Assembly (NCBI GenBank): GCA_039619475.1
Contig: CM077115.1
Location: 182,310,106-182,374,105, forward strand
Reading direction: 5' to 3'
Length of the DNA: 64,000 bases
Origin: Icerya purchasi
Lineage: Eukaryota > Arthropoda > Insecta > Hemiptera > Monophlebidae
Positions 23,099-35,429 of the stretch are shown here, in pieces (positions within the stretch are counted from its first letter, which is position 1; each line of letters starts with the position of its first letter). The translations under genes were made by a program, and so were the position numbers. The notes under the pieces are model-generated. The model ran no database searches, was not told the DNA's origin, and saw nothing but the letters and a program-made list of their open reading frames with translations.

Positions 23099-23870
23099 TT
23101 GTATGATAGTGTTGAATCGATAAGATCGACGTGCTATGCGACAAGTATAAAGTTAGATAATATCATATTAGAAATAGCTGGATTAAAGGAAGAAAACGAG
23201 AAGATTAAATCTAAAATGGATTGGTTAGAAGGAGAAAACAAATATCGAAAGTCAAAGATAAATAGAATAAATCAATACTCCCGGAGAGACAATATTTCAT
23301 GGTGTACCGTTCGCGGAAAAAGAAGACCTGAAATCGAAACTAGTTAGCGTGGCAGGTAAATTGGATGTACAATTGGAAGAATATGATATAAAAACCCTAC
23401 ATAAATTTCGGATGATTATACGGAAGTTGAACAACAGAGATAGGAGGAGCCAGCTAATCACAAACTCAAAAAAAAAAAAAAAACAGCAAATGAGCTGGGT
23501 CTAGCAGTGGCAACGAAAATTTTCGTAATCGAAGACACAAATCGATATACACGCGATTTACTATTTGCAACAAGGCAGGCCCACAGCATTGTCAAGTTAG
23601 CTTACGCATGGAATAAAGAGGAAAAGATGTACGTCAAGGTATCGGAAGAGGGTAAGTCGATCACCATAACCAGTAGAGAACAATTCGATCAACCAATAAG
23701 TAAAAACAATGCGAGCAGTACTCGACGCGTTAATCATGATAACAGCGGTTTAATACAGCAACAACAAAGCCAGCAGAAGCAGCTCAGATAACCGACGATG
23801 AGTAGCGTTACTAGCACTAACAGAAACAACGTCTTTTCACCAATGAAAACACGCTCGAATAAAATCAAAT
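23099..23870 (+). pseudogene. LINE ORF1 of coiled-coil/RRM type, frameshifted
   Basis: The first frame (23099-23347) holds a coiled-coil with regular hydrophobic spacing (LKEENEKIKSKMDWLEGENK) and then QYSRRDNI, the landmark that precedes the RNA-binding domain in L1-like/CR1-like ORF1 proteins. The protein continues in another frame at about 23300-23480 (FHGVPF, then KLDVQLEEYDI). It returns in a third at 23507-23791 with NRYTRDLLFATRQA and an AWNKEEKMYVK strand, both standard in this family. A long poly-A stretch at 23468-23483 accompanies the second break. The role is RNA binding and chaperoning of the LINE RNA. Two frameshifts inactivate it, and no matching ORF2 follows. Confidence 0.75.
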
Positions 23871-24249
23871 GAAGGGCAGAGCCGGACTCAATCGATTGCC
23901 CAGTAAAGCTTGGTCAGCAAGGGCAAATTAGACCCAACTCCTCAAAACAGCCTAACAAAATTAAATTAAGTAAGCGTTTAAATTTTAATAATTCTGGTAA
24001 AAATAGATATAACAGATTCATTTTTTTTTTATCATTTTTTTAAAATTAGTTTATATTTATCGAAGCTGAATTTTTTCTTATGTTCACCTGTCAAAGAAGA
24101 TGCTGATTTATTTTTAATGAACTTCATTTTTACAAAATTCTCAAATATATGTACATCCGAAACTAACCTTAACGTTATAAAAATTTACATAAACCGCATG
24201 GATATTAGCTTTTTGTACGTATACATTTAAAATTGAAAGAAATTAATAT
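23871..24249. other. No gene recognised
   Basis: A Q/S/T-rich tail of the preceding ORF1 fades out and the sequence becomes AT-rich without further signal. Confidence 0.35.
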
Positions 24250-24700
24250 ATACAATTTTGGAGTTGTTTAAATCTAAATCCCTGTTAGTTTCTAGAAGTA
24301 GCTGTTTTATTAGTTTAAATTTTATACATCGAGCTGCTATTTGTTCTTGTTCTTTTATGGGGACGTTAACGTCCAATTTTTGGTTAGCTGATACGTGTAT
24401 TGGCATTTACGTAATTTTTTTTTTTTTTCGGAAGTTTTGATGTTGACCAGAATGGAAGCTCCTTCTAAAAAGTAATTTCCATTGGCTTAAAAGGGTAGCT
24501 TTACTATTGGTTCTTCGAATATAACGCAGATAAGGTATCTAAATGAAAATTATTATCGTTATGTCCTGCTAACGGGGATAGTTTAAAAAATTTTGATTGT
24601 AATAATAGCTATTTTCCAGCATTAGTCGGACCTTCTATTATTAAACCGTTAATTTTTTGCAAAATTTTGTTTTGTATTACGATTGGCAAAGCGAAAAAGA
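24250..24700 (-). pseudogene. Possible endogenous parvovirus-like SF3 helicase relic
   Basis: On the minus strand a Walker A-like loop GPTNAGK is encoded at 24632-24612, preceded by a hydrophobic strand (NGLIIE). The residue after the lysine is a stop codon where Ser/Thr is expected. Further on, a helix/loop stretch and an SANQKLDVNVP segment near 24370 resemble the ATP-binding core and motif-C/sensor region of superfamily 3 helicases such as densovirus NS1. Conserved blocks lie in more than one frame, separated by an in-frame stop and by a frameshift at an A-rich run (24418-24430). This is an old integrated copy that cannot encode a full helicase. I see no origin-nicking or capsid domain. 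Other SF3 sources (circovirus-like or plasmid Reps) are possible, so the assignment is tentative. Confidence 0.45.
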
Positions 24701-26829
24701 GTGATTAATATTAATATTATTTTGTTCGAATAGGTATTGGATGCACTCGCAAAATTTTTCGTTTTCGAATATCCATGAATAGTTTTTATTGTATTATCAT
24801 AATAATATATTTTAGATCGGAGATTTTAGGTGAGATAATTATTTTAATTAAGGTTTTTATATTTATGTGCAACGATGTGTGTGAGAATCCGAGTTATGAT
24901 GAGTAGTTTGTTGAGCGTTGACGTTTCCACGATTGTCCGATGATGTGTCTGTGGCGGATGATTACGATAAAGTAATGTTTTAAAAAGGTGATCTTCCTCA
25001 TCCCGCATGAGTTGATTCTAGAAAGTTGAACAGTCTGAGGCTGGCGATTTCGACGCATTGGCGGTTGAAGTTGAAGGTGTTAATCTGATAGGGATGTTGA
25101 AATTTCGTGGTAAAGGTTCGTAATAAGGTATGTTGTAATGTTGTTCGATAACCTGATAGTTTCTCTTGGCTCCTCATGAGTATATTCATCAAGAAAACTA
25201 ACGTCAAACTGTTGTATATATTAATCTGATTGTGTTTGGTCTCCTTCTGGATTATAACCGTTAAACAGTTTAGAATAAATAGAGGACAGATGTGGTGAAT
25301 CATTTCGATGATCTTGGTATTCCATTGTTAGGGTGATATGTTTATGATGATGGCGCTATTGTAAATTTAATGGTTTATTTGAAGAAACTGGATAGGGGAT
25401 TGGATAGATTTTAGTGATTCTGACGCGATGAAGTAACAACCGAAAGTGAGTTAAGTTTTTGGAAAATTATAATGTCAGATTTATAAAATTTTTAGGAGGG
25501 GTGAGAATATATAGCGGCGAAGTTGAATGAAAGTAGTCCTTCCTGTGTGGCTAATAACTGAGAGCCAATCGTTTCTGATGTTTGTTTGTCCACCATATAC
25601 AAATTTGATAATAATAATATGCTATTGTATTTATCTCAATATTGGCAATGATTCTAAATATCTCAGCACGACTACATTTGAAATATTGCGATAAAAAAGT
25701 GTGAAACAAATTTTGCAGTACAAATTTCTACGATCACTCCGAATGTTGATAACATTATACCAAATACAAAGCTAATATCTAGAATGGAACAAAAATGAAA
25801 AAAAACGAAAAAAAAAAATTACGCTACAATGATTTAGATAATGCTACCCGACTGAATAGAAGATAAACTAAACAGCATTGTAAATGTTATTTCATTATTG
25901 TAAATTATTAAAATACAAGATAAAAATAAGAAATTGTACAACCAGAACTGTAACACGATCTACTTTACCTATCAAATATATGAACAGTAAGATTTTCTGT
26001 AAGCGACTACATAGATGACATCAGTTCATTTTTAACCAAAATTTTAGTTTATTTTTACTGTTATCGTATTTATGGGTAAACGAACGTAAAATATGAATAA
26101 TGATAAAAAATAAACTAAAATATTGATTATAAAATACCGAAAATAACATGCAAAAAAACGAAGTAACGTATTTAAAAATAGCAATGAAATAATAAAAAAT
26201 AAATGAGGAATTCAGTAATCTTAAAAATGGCATATTAAATAAAATTGACATACCTTAATACACCGAATAATCTTCCATGGCGGTGTTAAAAAATATATGC
26301 ACCCATTCGGATTGTGGTACTCGCTCTAAGAAGTATAATTGTACAATATAGCAGCGGAATTTTTCCCCAAAAACCACGTTAGGCAAAAATAAGTAAACAA
26401 AAAAAACAAAAAAAAAACGAATAAATAAATTTATAAAAATTAATTAAGCCTGAAATACGTAAGACTGTAATGGCGAATGTAAAATTACGTTATCCATTTT
26501 TCTAAAAATCGCATACTTCCAAATACGAAGGCCTACATAGCGTGTCACATAATTCGATATTAAAAAGAAATAAAAAACTAAAGAAATCTACGAGTATGTA
26601 CATACTACGAACAGTGGCCCAATAAGAATTAACTTTATCATTGGACACCAAAAGTGATAATCAATCGCAAAGCTAATTAATCAGTAGCAATAATTCATAC
26701 TGTTATCAAATTTAATTGAAACTATAATTAAACAATTTGAACTAATTTTAAATTATTTTTGTATGCATTTATCCAAAATCCTCTTCTTTTGAGAATCTTT
26801 ATACATAATAACACACCAAACACTAAGAT
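24701..26829. other. No gene recognised; AT-rich
   Basis: A 101-codon minus-strand frame (24998-25303) lies upstream of the viral-like relic and could be more of the same insertion, but I see no motif in it. The remainder is AT-rich with small homopolymers. Confidence 0.3.
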
Positions 26830-27120
26830 CTAAACAAACCTAAAAGTAAAGTGAGTTCCATACCCTTGACAGGGCGTCGGGATTGTGAAGTTAAGGTTCA
26901 CAATGTACTAAGCCCAACGGCACTAATGAGAGTAGGGGGGCCAGTTCCTTTCTCTCGGCCGCCTTTACTTTTTCAGATTTCTCCGCTATCCAATTATTTC
27001 AGGCTGGGTAAGCTTGGGAGCGACTTGGATCCGGGACGAGACAAGTCTCGAACCCGTGATCTCCGACTTGGTATCCAAGCACCTTAACCATTAGGCTACC
27101 ACGTTGCCTAAACAAACCTA
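26830..27120 (-). mobile_element. Complete tRNA-derived SINE with 13-bp target duplication
   Basis: The body (26843-27107) reads on the minus strand from GCAACGTGG. It carries an internal RNA polymerase III A box TAGCCTAATGG (27098-27088) and B box GGTTCGAGACT (27054-27044), spaced as in tRNA genes, then a unique GC-rich body and an ACTTTACTTT tail. Perfect 13-base direct repeats CTAAACAAACCTA flank it (26830-26842 and 27108-27120), which is proof of retrotransposition. The 78-codon frame across it (26851-27087) is not a gene. A second fragment of the same family lies at 13766-13823. Confidence 0.9.
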
Positions 27121-27419
27121 GGACATCGCATTTTCACTTCACAATTAATTGTAAAATGACTTATAATAATAGCTAATTATAAGAAATATTAAATGGAAAT
27201 TTCATATTTTTATTTATTTTCTTGTAAAACACAGATTAAAATTATCATATTGATGTACTAATTGAACTATGAACAAAAAAGAAGCAAAGTAAACTAATGT
27301 CAGTACTACAGTAATGTATCAAATTTTCATTATGGATAAATAAACTGTAATGAAATTATCAGAAACATACTTTAAAAAATTCAAAACGAAAACATTATGA
27401 AAATTCTACAAGAGTAAAA

Positions 27420-27459
<40 letters not shown>

Positions 27460-28124
27460 CAAGTGTACAATGTAAAGTTAATCAGAAGAAAAGTAATATT
27501 AGATTCCAATAAATTTTACAAATAAACTTATAATATACCATCATTCTGTTATTCCTTCTATGTTTTCATCAACTTCTCCTCAAGAAAACTTTACATATAA
27601 TACATCGAATAGAATGATTACAATCCAGTATTCTATTAAAAAGTATTATTTGTATTAAGATATAAGCAGCAAAAAAAAAAGATGTTTTATTTATTTTTAA
27701 GAATATCGGCGATTAAAATGTTAGAGTAAACGATATAATTACAATAATAATTTATAAATGTGAGATATGAAAATTATTCTTAAAAACAAGTTCAGTCAAG
27801 CATGATGTTTCATGCGCTGAGGACTCCGAACTATAATTTGCATTTACTTAATACTAAATTCAAAACGAAGAAATCTGATTTTTCGCGCCACAAAGAGAAA
27901 GAGAGAAGTCATTTTTTTTTACACTGTTTTGAACTTTTCGCCAACTCGAAAGTTTCGTTAAGAAAATGAAATACAATTTCGTTCCCGACAAATAAAGATC
28001 ACTCCACCAGTACATCACATGTCCGGGAAAAAAATATTTTTTTCAAATGACGCCCCAGGACTTAAATATAAAGCTGTAAGCTCGGCTATAGTTTGCCTAT
28101 AAAACGGTCCTTTATGCAAATGTT
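27121..28124. other. No gene recognised; microsatellite
   Basis: AT-rich DNA with a (TA)n-poly-T tract at 27419-27459. No coding signal. Confidence 0.4.
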
Positions 28125-28245
28125 TAAGGTACATTTTGGTTTCCTCAACGTTTTTACTTGGGCTATTATGTAAACATCCTTTTTTTTTTACTGTTTTTGG
28201 CCTCAAAAGGAAGCCAGCCAGATAAATGTTTTAAACCCACCTGTA
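28125..28245 (+). repeat. Fragment of the 7.4-kb repeat family
   Basis: ATTTTGGTTTCCTCAACG...TACTTGGGCTATTA, then poly-T and TTTTTGGCCTCAAAAGG, parallels 7403-7490 and the poly-T/TTTTTGGCCCAAAAGGGGG at 54882 in the Helitron-like element. It is about 120 bases, truncated on both sides. Confidence 0.55.
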
Positions 28246-29083
28246 TAAGACCTTTATCTGCGGGAATTTGGAAAAAAATTAACAAATTTACCCTTTTGAA
28301 GTTTGGTAATTAATATAAAACGTTGTCCGAGTAAAACTTCTATTTCGAATATTCTTAAGAAAAAAATAGCATACTTGTGTATAATTATATTTAAATAAAT
28401 TACTACCTTATTTTACATTCTACTCACGAATTCAATGAATTTAAATTTAAACTAAGTGGCAATAAAGTTATGTGTGCAATCAAGTAATTAGTTATCTGAT
28501 GATCTTATAATTTGATTTGATATAATATCCAGCACTCGCATGGGAAATGGGTCAATCCGAGCTGAGGGTCGGTCATTGCTATTTACTTCGAAATGGCTTG
28601 ACTCTAAAATCGTAGAAAAAGTGTCATTTTGCTTTATAAATGAAAAATGAATTATTTTTCTATACTTGACAACGCTATGGTTTTTGTAAACTGCACAACT
28701 GCAACAATAAACATGATTATCGGTCTTAAAGATCAGTTTGATCTATTACATAGTGCCATAACCGGTATAAATTTTTTTTTTATTCATTTTGTTAATTTTC
28801 CTCTTTTTTTACGCATATTTTATAATCGCATATGTGATGAAATAGGGAAATAATGATAGCAGCCGTTGCAACGAAAATTTTATTGTAATAAAACTGATTC
28901 ATATGGTGGTGCTGACAAAAACATTTCATTCTAGTCTTTTTCCCCGTAATTGACGTATTTCTTTTTCTAAACTAATTTTGGTCTACATTTTGGACTACCA
29001 CGGAATTCAAGTTTATTTATCAAAAATATAAAATTAAATTAAAAAATAAAAAGATGTAACGAAAATCTTGGCAAAATTTTTTT
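28246..29083. other. No gene recognised; AT-rich
   Basis: The short open frame at 28647-28853 has no signature. Confidence 0.35.
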
Positions 29084-29358
29084 TGGGCGAACCACCTGCT
29101 GTACAAGAAATATTAATAACTACTTAAAATACAAATTATAATTACAAAATATTTTTATATATTTAAAGTTACATATTTCTAAATATTTATATTAACAGTT
29201 ATTGTTTGTTTTGATTGTTTAGTCTTATGCAATAATTTACCGCAAGACTTTCATGTACTATTTATAAATAAATATATTTTATAATAATACATATACAATG
29301 TGTACAAAATCAGTTTAGTAATCCCTCTCCTCAAAATTTTAGTTTAGATACGGCCATG
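29084..29358 (-). repeat. hAT-like MITE fragment
   Basis: Its right end, inverted from 29358, reads CATGGCCGTATCTAAAC...GAGGAGAGGG and resembles the inverted termini at 32500 (CAGGGCCGTACCCATAA...GGGGAGGGGGG). The inner part TACTATTTATAAATAAATATATTTTATAAT is identical to 32429-32458. No left terminus or target duplication is evident. Confidence 0.45.
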
Positions 29359-32196
29359 AATGCAACAACTGATTTTTTATTTTCATTTCTCCTTTTTTTT
29401 ACTTTATTATTGGGACTTATATCATTGACAATTGATAACTTTCGCTTTAGAAACTTTCATTGATAAACTTTATAAGAACGAGCAGCACTTATGTACTTCA
29501 TTTTGCGTGTTTTTCACACTACCAAAACTGTTTGAAATCACCGACAGCCATATTAAAAGTGATATCTAAAAAAAGAAGTAAAGTAAAAAATAAATTTTCT
29601 TTATATGATTTTCAGATAGTTTCGGTACATATATTATAAAAATTATAGTAAAAAAATTTATACTTGAGGAATTATGAATATTAAATAAATATTACTTCAT
29701 CATAATCTTGAAAAATTTCGATTAATGTTTTAAGGCTATATCATAATTTATATCAGCAATTTGCTAGCTCAAATATCTAAATTTTTATAATGAAAACAGT
29801 ACACAAAGTTTACAGAATATTTCATAAACATATTTTAAAATATTTAGTTTTCTTAAAATTTTTAAGTTTCGTTACATTTATAATAATTACATATATTTAA
29901 AAGAACTTCCGTTAAGCAGAGTATCCATAAATCCATATGACTATGATATATTTTACAAACAAGGTTTGTAAACATTTCAGGATATAAAAAAATATATTGA
30001 AAAAATGCACCTTATCTCTTAAACTGAAAACTACTAACAAGAAAAGCTGAACTAAATACCATTCATGTTACAGAATATGAATGTTCAGAAAATTTCGTTT
30101 TTAACACCTGAAAGCACAAATGTAATTTGAAAAATTGTTATATTTAATCGAGTGTAATAATAAAAAAGTATAATTAAAAGATTATAGAAGTATTCACTTT
30201 GATATTAGTTAAAATAAAGATTTCGTTCCAAAATACTTTTAGTATAAAAAAATATAATCCCTTCTACGAAAAAAAAAACCTATCATAGCTTAAAAGCTGT
30301 AATAAGTTAAGACACATAAGAGAAATGTTGCTTAATAAATACATCGCGAAATCTTTTAACAAGAGTACCATGATACTCCATTCTAGAATAAAAAAATAAT
30401 ACATCTTTTTAAATTTCGTCATACAAGTATTTAATTGTTTTTATAAGGGCACCGACATTTGCAGAATCTTTTCCTACAGTATAAAAAAAAAGAAAAAAAA
30501 AACAATCTTATACGTACTGAAAACCAACACATTTTATAATATATTTACCGCACCCCTTATGCCCGACTAAATTTGTTAAAGTACTGCAACTATATTTCTG
30601 ATTATTTAATTTAAAATTATAAATCAACATAAGCTATGAGCTATATTATAATTCCATATTAAAGGGAATAAAAAACAAAACAAAAAATAACGCAATTAAC
30701 ATGAAACAAAAATATTAACATTTGCAATAGATGTGACACAACTAATAGAGTGTAAAAAAAAAATCGCAATGTCTAAAAAATCGAATAATCATAATGGATT
30801 ACTTGCAACAGAAACTACTTAACTTTCTATTTAGCGAAAAATAATCAGCGCAAAATAAAAAATTAAAAAACGTAACTTACCTTAATACCATCAAGTTACC
30901 TTTATTGAAGCAAAAATTTGCATAAAACTATGCAAAAAAGTTAAACGATCACAAAAACGAATTTTTAACAGTTTAATATAACTTTAATTAAACAAACGTT
31001 ACTCCTACTAATTATCTTACACAATAGTACTATATTTAAATTCATTTTTCATATTTTTAAATTATTCAACAATAATCATTTATAATTCTTTGAATTAAAT
31101 AAACGGCCCATAATTAATTTAATATATGATATCTCATCACAGATTAATAATGCAAAAGTTATTACCAGATTTATTCATAAAATCGTTAAAAGAAAAGAAA
31201 TAAAAGTAACAAATTTGACTGCACCTGTTTATACTTACCAAAAATTGTGCCATCTGAAATAATTAATTTATTAGTTATATAACAATAATTAATTGACATG
31301 TGTAACATACATAAAATAGTATTATTAAACAAAACGTCAATGATTAAAACATAAGAAATTATATACACTAAAATAAACTACAAAAGTATATTACCTCTTG
31401 CTTGCATACATCTAACAGAGAAATTATCTGTAACAAAATAATTTAATTCGCAATATTCGATATTTATAACATTTAAATTCACAACCATTACGTCAAATTA
31501 ATTGTTCCGCATAAAACGATTTGGTTTAATAATTCAACATATTAAAAATTTCTAAAAAATTGGGTATACATATTAATAAATATAACTAATGGTAAAATAG
31601 GCAATTAAAAAGTAACAATCTAAATTATCTCTTTATTTCCATAAGCCATCATTAGTTAATCTCGCCCATCAATGGTATTGACATATTTCTAGATGACATT
31701 GCTGAATTATAAAGTAAAGAAGTAAAACAATGTAATCTTAAAAAGTTACAAAAATGTAATAATCCATCTAAGATATAGCTTAAATATCGACTACTATACA
31801 TTACCGTAGTTATACTGGGTATTTAAAAGTATAACAATGGCGCGGTTGAAAATTGACGTATTTTTCACACATAAAATACACACCACAATTAAAAACAAAT
31901 AATATATATGAAATCCCAAATTAATTCTAAAAGCGAATATTGTGTTTCATAAAAACCCGGTAATTTTTAAAATCTTTGATTGCGAGAGTCGATACTGTTT
32001 TTTTGAAATTTAATACCTAACTTAAATTATTTAAAAAATAACAAAATATGAGTTCTTTTATTAAAATTATAAAAGTACGTAACAAATTTATTGTAGTAAA
32101 TAATATTAAATAACCTGCAGTAATTTTATAACCATTAAATACGTCTAAAATTATAAATAAAATTATTAATATGTGAACGATTGCAGTTGCTACAAG
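29359..32196. other. No gene recognised; very AT-rich
   Basis: Nearly 2.8 kb with extreme A+T content and only short open frames. No repeat or RNA structure that I can support. Confidence 0.4.
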
Positions 32197-32462
32197 CAGG
32201 GCCATATCGGAATGGGGTTTTTAGGTTTCACCGCCTCCCTCCCGCGAAATGTTTGCGAAATAATAACTGCTTGAATTAAATGAACCGAAATTCAAAATAA
32301 ATTTATTTCTTTTCAATTTTTGACAAACGGAAAGAAAATCGAAAATTTTGTGAATTTTATAGAAATGATTAATTTTGATTGTAGTGTTCAAATATTGCAT
32401 ATACAATAATTGACTACAAGGCTTTATTGTACTATTTATAAATAAATATATTTTATAATATT

Positions 32463-32499
<37 letters not shown>
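32197..32499 (+). repeat. hAT-like MITE fragment carrying a nested element
   Basis: Begins CAGGGCCATATCGGAATGGGG, a hAT-like terminus, shares its interior with 29084-29358 and ends in a (CA)n(TA)n tract. A second hAT MITE starts directly after that tract, so this one has probably lost its right end or been interrupted. Confidence 0.45.
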
Positions 32500-33183
32500 C
32501 AGGGCCGTACCCATAATTTTGAAGGGGAGGGGGGCAATTTTCCTTGCGTATTTTATAAATAACAATACATTTTTCACTGATATTCAATTTCAGTTCAATT
32601 TCAATTTATTTGTTTAATACATTATGAACAGTAATAAAATAATGTAAAATTTCGATGCCACATATGCGCCTTAAAAGCGCGAGTAGCGGAAATAAAAATA
32701 AACGTACATGGTCTAAATAACGTTCTTTTTCTCCTTATCTTCTCTTATTCTATCCTTTCATATCTATCCAGGAAAGTATAATATGTATTGGGTTAAACAC
32801 TTTAGCCCATGTTTACACATTGAGTTCAAAGTGTCTTATTAAATATTATATATATGAGTTATATCTTTTTTTAACGAAATATAAATAATAAGGTAAAATA
32901 AAAATAAACACTAATAATTTACACAAATGAATTACCCTATAAACATTAATACAAATTACATGTTATTGATCATATTGGTGATAAAAAGATTTATGTAAAA
33001 TATTAATGAAGTATCTAAAAATATGGAGCATATTTTTTCTTTTTTCTTTTAAAGGTAAAAACACCCTAAAAAATCATAAATATTTATTTAAAATTTTTGA
33101 TTTTTTTCAGATTTTTGTGTATTTATAGTAACTATTTCAGTTCTAATGATGCCCCCCCCCGTGGATACGGTCCTGTTTATATA
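32492..33183. mobile_element. Non-autonomous hAT element in a TA repeat
   Basis: Terminal inverted repeats are CAGGGCCGTACCCATAATTT with a run of Gs (from 32500) and, inverted from 33175, CAGGACCGTATCCACGGGG. Flanking octamers TATATATA (32492-32499) and TTTATATA (33176-33183) differ by one base and fit an 8-bp hAT target duplication within a TA-rich target. The 676-bp element has no transposase frame. Confidence 0.65.
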
Positions 33184-33221
33184 TATATATATATATATAT
33201 ATGTATGCATATATGTATATA

Positions 33222-34440
33222 CAGGGTGATTGTAATTAAAGTTCAAGTCTCAAAAGTGACGTCAAATTTGAACGGAATATTATCAAAGAAAGGGGTAAGC
33301 GGAGGGCATAAGAAAAAAAATAATTCCAAATGTTAGCAACAGATTGCGCAGTAAGTATCATAATTTAAAAGAGTTCGACTACAACTGACAAATGAATCGT
33401 AAAACAACGGCTAAGGTGTAAGTTAAACGTTAAACTAACTGTACTGTTTAGTGTGCATGGCTGTACAAGTGTGACACTGTTAGTTATGTAAGCCCATCCG
33501 CCACGGCAGGGTCATATCACATCGGATGGGAAAAATCGGTTTTTAGTTGTCCTGAGGCCAACAACCGCATAACAAGTGTCAATCAAATCGGGTTTTAAAT
33601 TTCGTGAGACTGGCGCAAAACATGATCAATATGCTATTCACCGTTTTCTGTAACTAATTGAAATCGAGAAACAGCATGCTCCACAGCTGATCAAAGTGTG
33701 TCCGGGGTCACGTTCAGAATGTGTTGCGCAATGCGTGCCTTCAGTTCAGCCGAGTTTGCAATCGGAGCACTGAACACAACATCTTATAGATAGCCCCACA
33801 GCCAGAAGTCACACGGATTAAGATCAGGTGATCGGGACCGTCAGGTTGTAGGGAAATGATGGCTGATAATTCTAGCATTTCCGAAATGCCGCTTCAGCAG
33901 CTGTTTCACTGGTTTTACAGTGTATGGAGGAGCGCCATCTTGCATAAAAATGATCCCATCCATTTACCTACGCTGTTGAAGAGCTGGAATGACGTGGTCG
34001 CGCAAAAAACACTTATAGCGCTTACGAGTGACGGTACAGGTAACAGGACCGAAAGCACCCGCACCACACAGTGACCTTTGCAGAATGAAATGGTACTGGA
34101 CGATTTGCGAACGAATTTTCTGTTGCCCATATTCAGTAATTCTGTGTATTGACATATCATTGCAGATGAAAATGAGCTTCGTCTGTCCATAAAATTTTCC
34201 ACGGTCATTCATTGTCCACTTCCATGCGAGCAAGAAATTCTAAAGCAAGTCAGCAAGAAGCAACTCCTGTACATGGCTAATTTTGTATGCATAGCAATGC
34301 AGGATGTTTCGTAGAATTTTATACACCGTGCTCGCTGGCCTGTCCAATGTTCGGACAATTCCTCATGCACTGCACGGCTGCACACCACCGCTCGACTCTT
34401 CCTGTATTGCTGTGGCCACTTCTTCAACTAACGTCATTTA
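33222..34440 (-). pseudogene. Tc1/mariner (IS630-type) transposase relic
   Basis: On the minus strand the coding order is: a helix-turn-helix part (VRTLDRPASTVYKILRNILH, 34365-34300); a linker with HVQELLLADL; a middle block ending CTVTRKRYKCFLRDHVIPAL (to 33973); then FMQDGAPPYTVKPVKQLL and RSPDLNPCDFWLWGYL (33860-33770), the catalytic second and third acidic regions of the DDE domain; and a C-terminal VVFSAPIANSAELKARI stretch. Stops and at least two frameshifts (near 34240 and 34150) disable it. The left terminus may be CAGGGTGATTGTAATTAAAG at 33222, next to a TA microsatellite. The matching right terminus is not visible. Confidence 0.85.
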
Positions 34441-34529
34441 GTCATTAAAACCTTATAAGATGTGTCACAGGATGGAAAAATGAGAAACTACTTTTATAAT
34501 ACGGGTTGACAAAAAAGGTTTGAAAATAT

Positions 34530-35050
34530 ATTACAAAAAAAAAACAACTATGCTGTCAGATAATTTAGATTTAAAGTCAGCATCTAAAATCAAATCATTT
34601 AAAGAAAAATGTTTACAATTAAACTTTATTTGAGAGAAAATGTTTAAGAATTACCAAAATTTAACTTTAATTCTGAATGATGAGACAGGTGCTGCTCAAC
34701 CGATTTAAAATTTACAAGTTATTAACTTCATTGAGCATGACCGGATGCGTTATTGTTAAAAATGGCAGAATTCATTTTAAAGAGAATAATAGAACTTCAA
34801 ATCTAGCTGTTTCGAACTTTCTGAATATTGCCATTGTATTTAACAGAGAAAGAAGCTTCTCTAAATTAAAAGTTATTGAAAAATTTTACAAATTTTTTTG
34901 TCAGGACAAGTTTCGGTAAAACTTACTAAATTTTGTATTTTTAAAAATTCAATTAACAAACTTTACATGTCGAGAAAAACAAGAAAATATTTTTAAAAAT
35001 AAATTTTTAACTTCGTTTTGGATTATATATCAGTTTAATTTTTTTGTGTG
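34530..35050 (+). pseudogene. hAT transposase C-terminal (dimerisation) relic
   Basis: The frame at 34677-34919 contains SNFLNIAIVFNRERSFSKLKVIEKF, matching the hAT dimerisation domain (LTIPVT-x3-AERSFSKLKLIK-x3-R), with decayed coding on either side. Only the last part of the transposase survives, and the upstream catalytic core is not recognisable. Confidence 0.6.
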
Positions 35051-35388
35051 ATATACCGATGGAAAAATCTGTTTTTGATTTAATTTTGTGTTCATTTTCT
35101 TTTTTTTTGTAACATTAACTGGTAGTAAGCATAGCACATAAGCAATAAATCTTCGACAGAACAAATGTAGAGTTCCAAATCCTAGTTCCTATTGTTTTTA
35201 TTACAATTTTTACGAAAATAAGTTAATCAGTTGCAGTATTGTAGTCGATTAAGCAGTGAAGTTTTAAGATCGAAAATTGTCTCCTGCTCTAGATCCCCCA
35301 GATGAATTTGGAAAAAAGAATGAAAATGGGCTGAAAATATTTGGAAGAAATAAATAATTTAATAAAATTACGTCAAGTGTGCATTTTG

Positions 35389-35429
<41 letters not shown>

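Noticed and set aside
24998..25303. 101-codon minus-strand frame as part of the viral-like insertion
   Set aside because: Position is suggestive, but no motif links it to a replication or capsid protein.
26851..27087. 78-codon open frame
   Set aside because: Lies entirely within the SINE; antisense to its Pol III boxes.
27035..27107. Functional tRNA gene
   Set aside because: A and B boxes are present, but the segment is the head of a SINE flanked by a target duplication, with no convincing anticodon stem.
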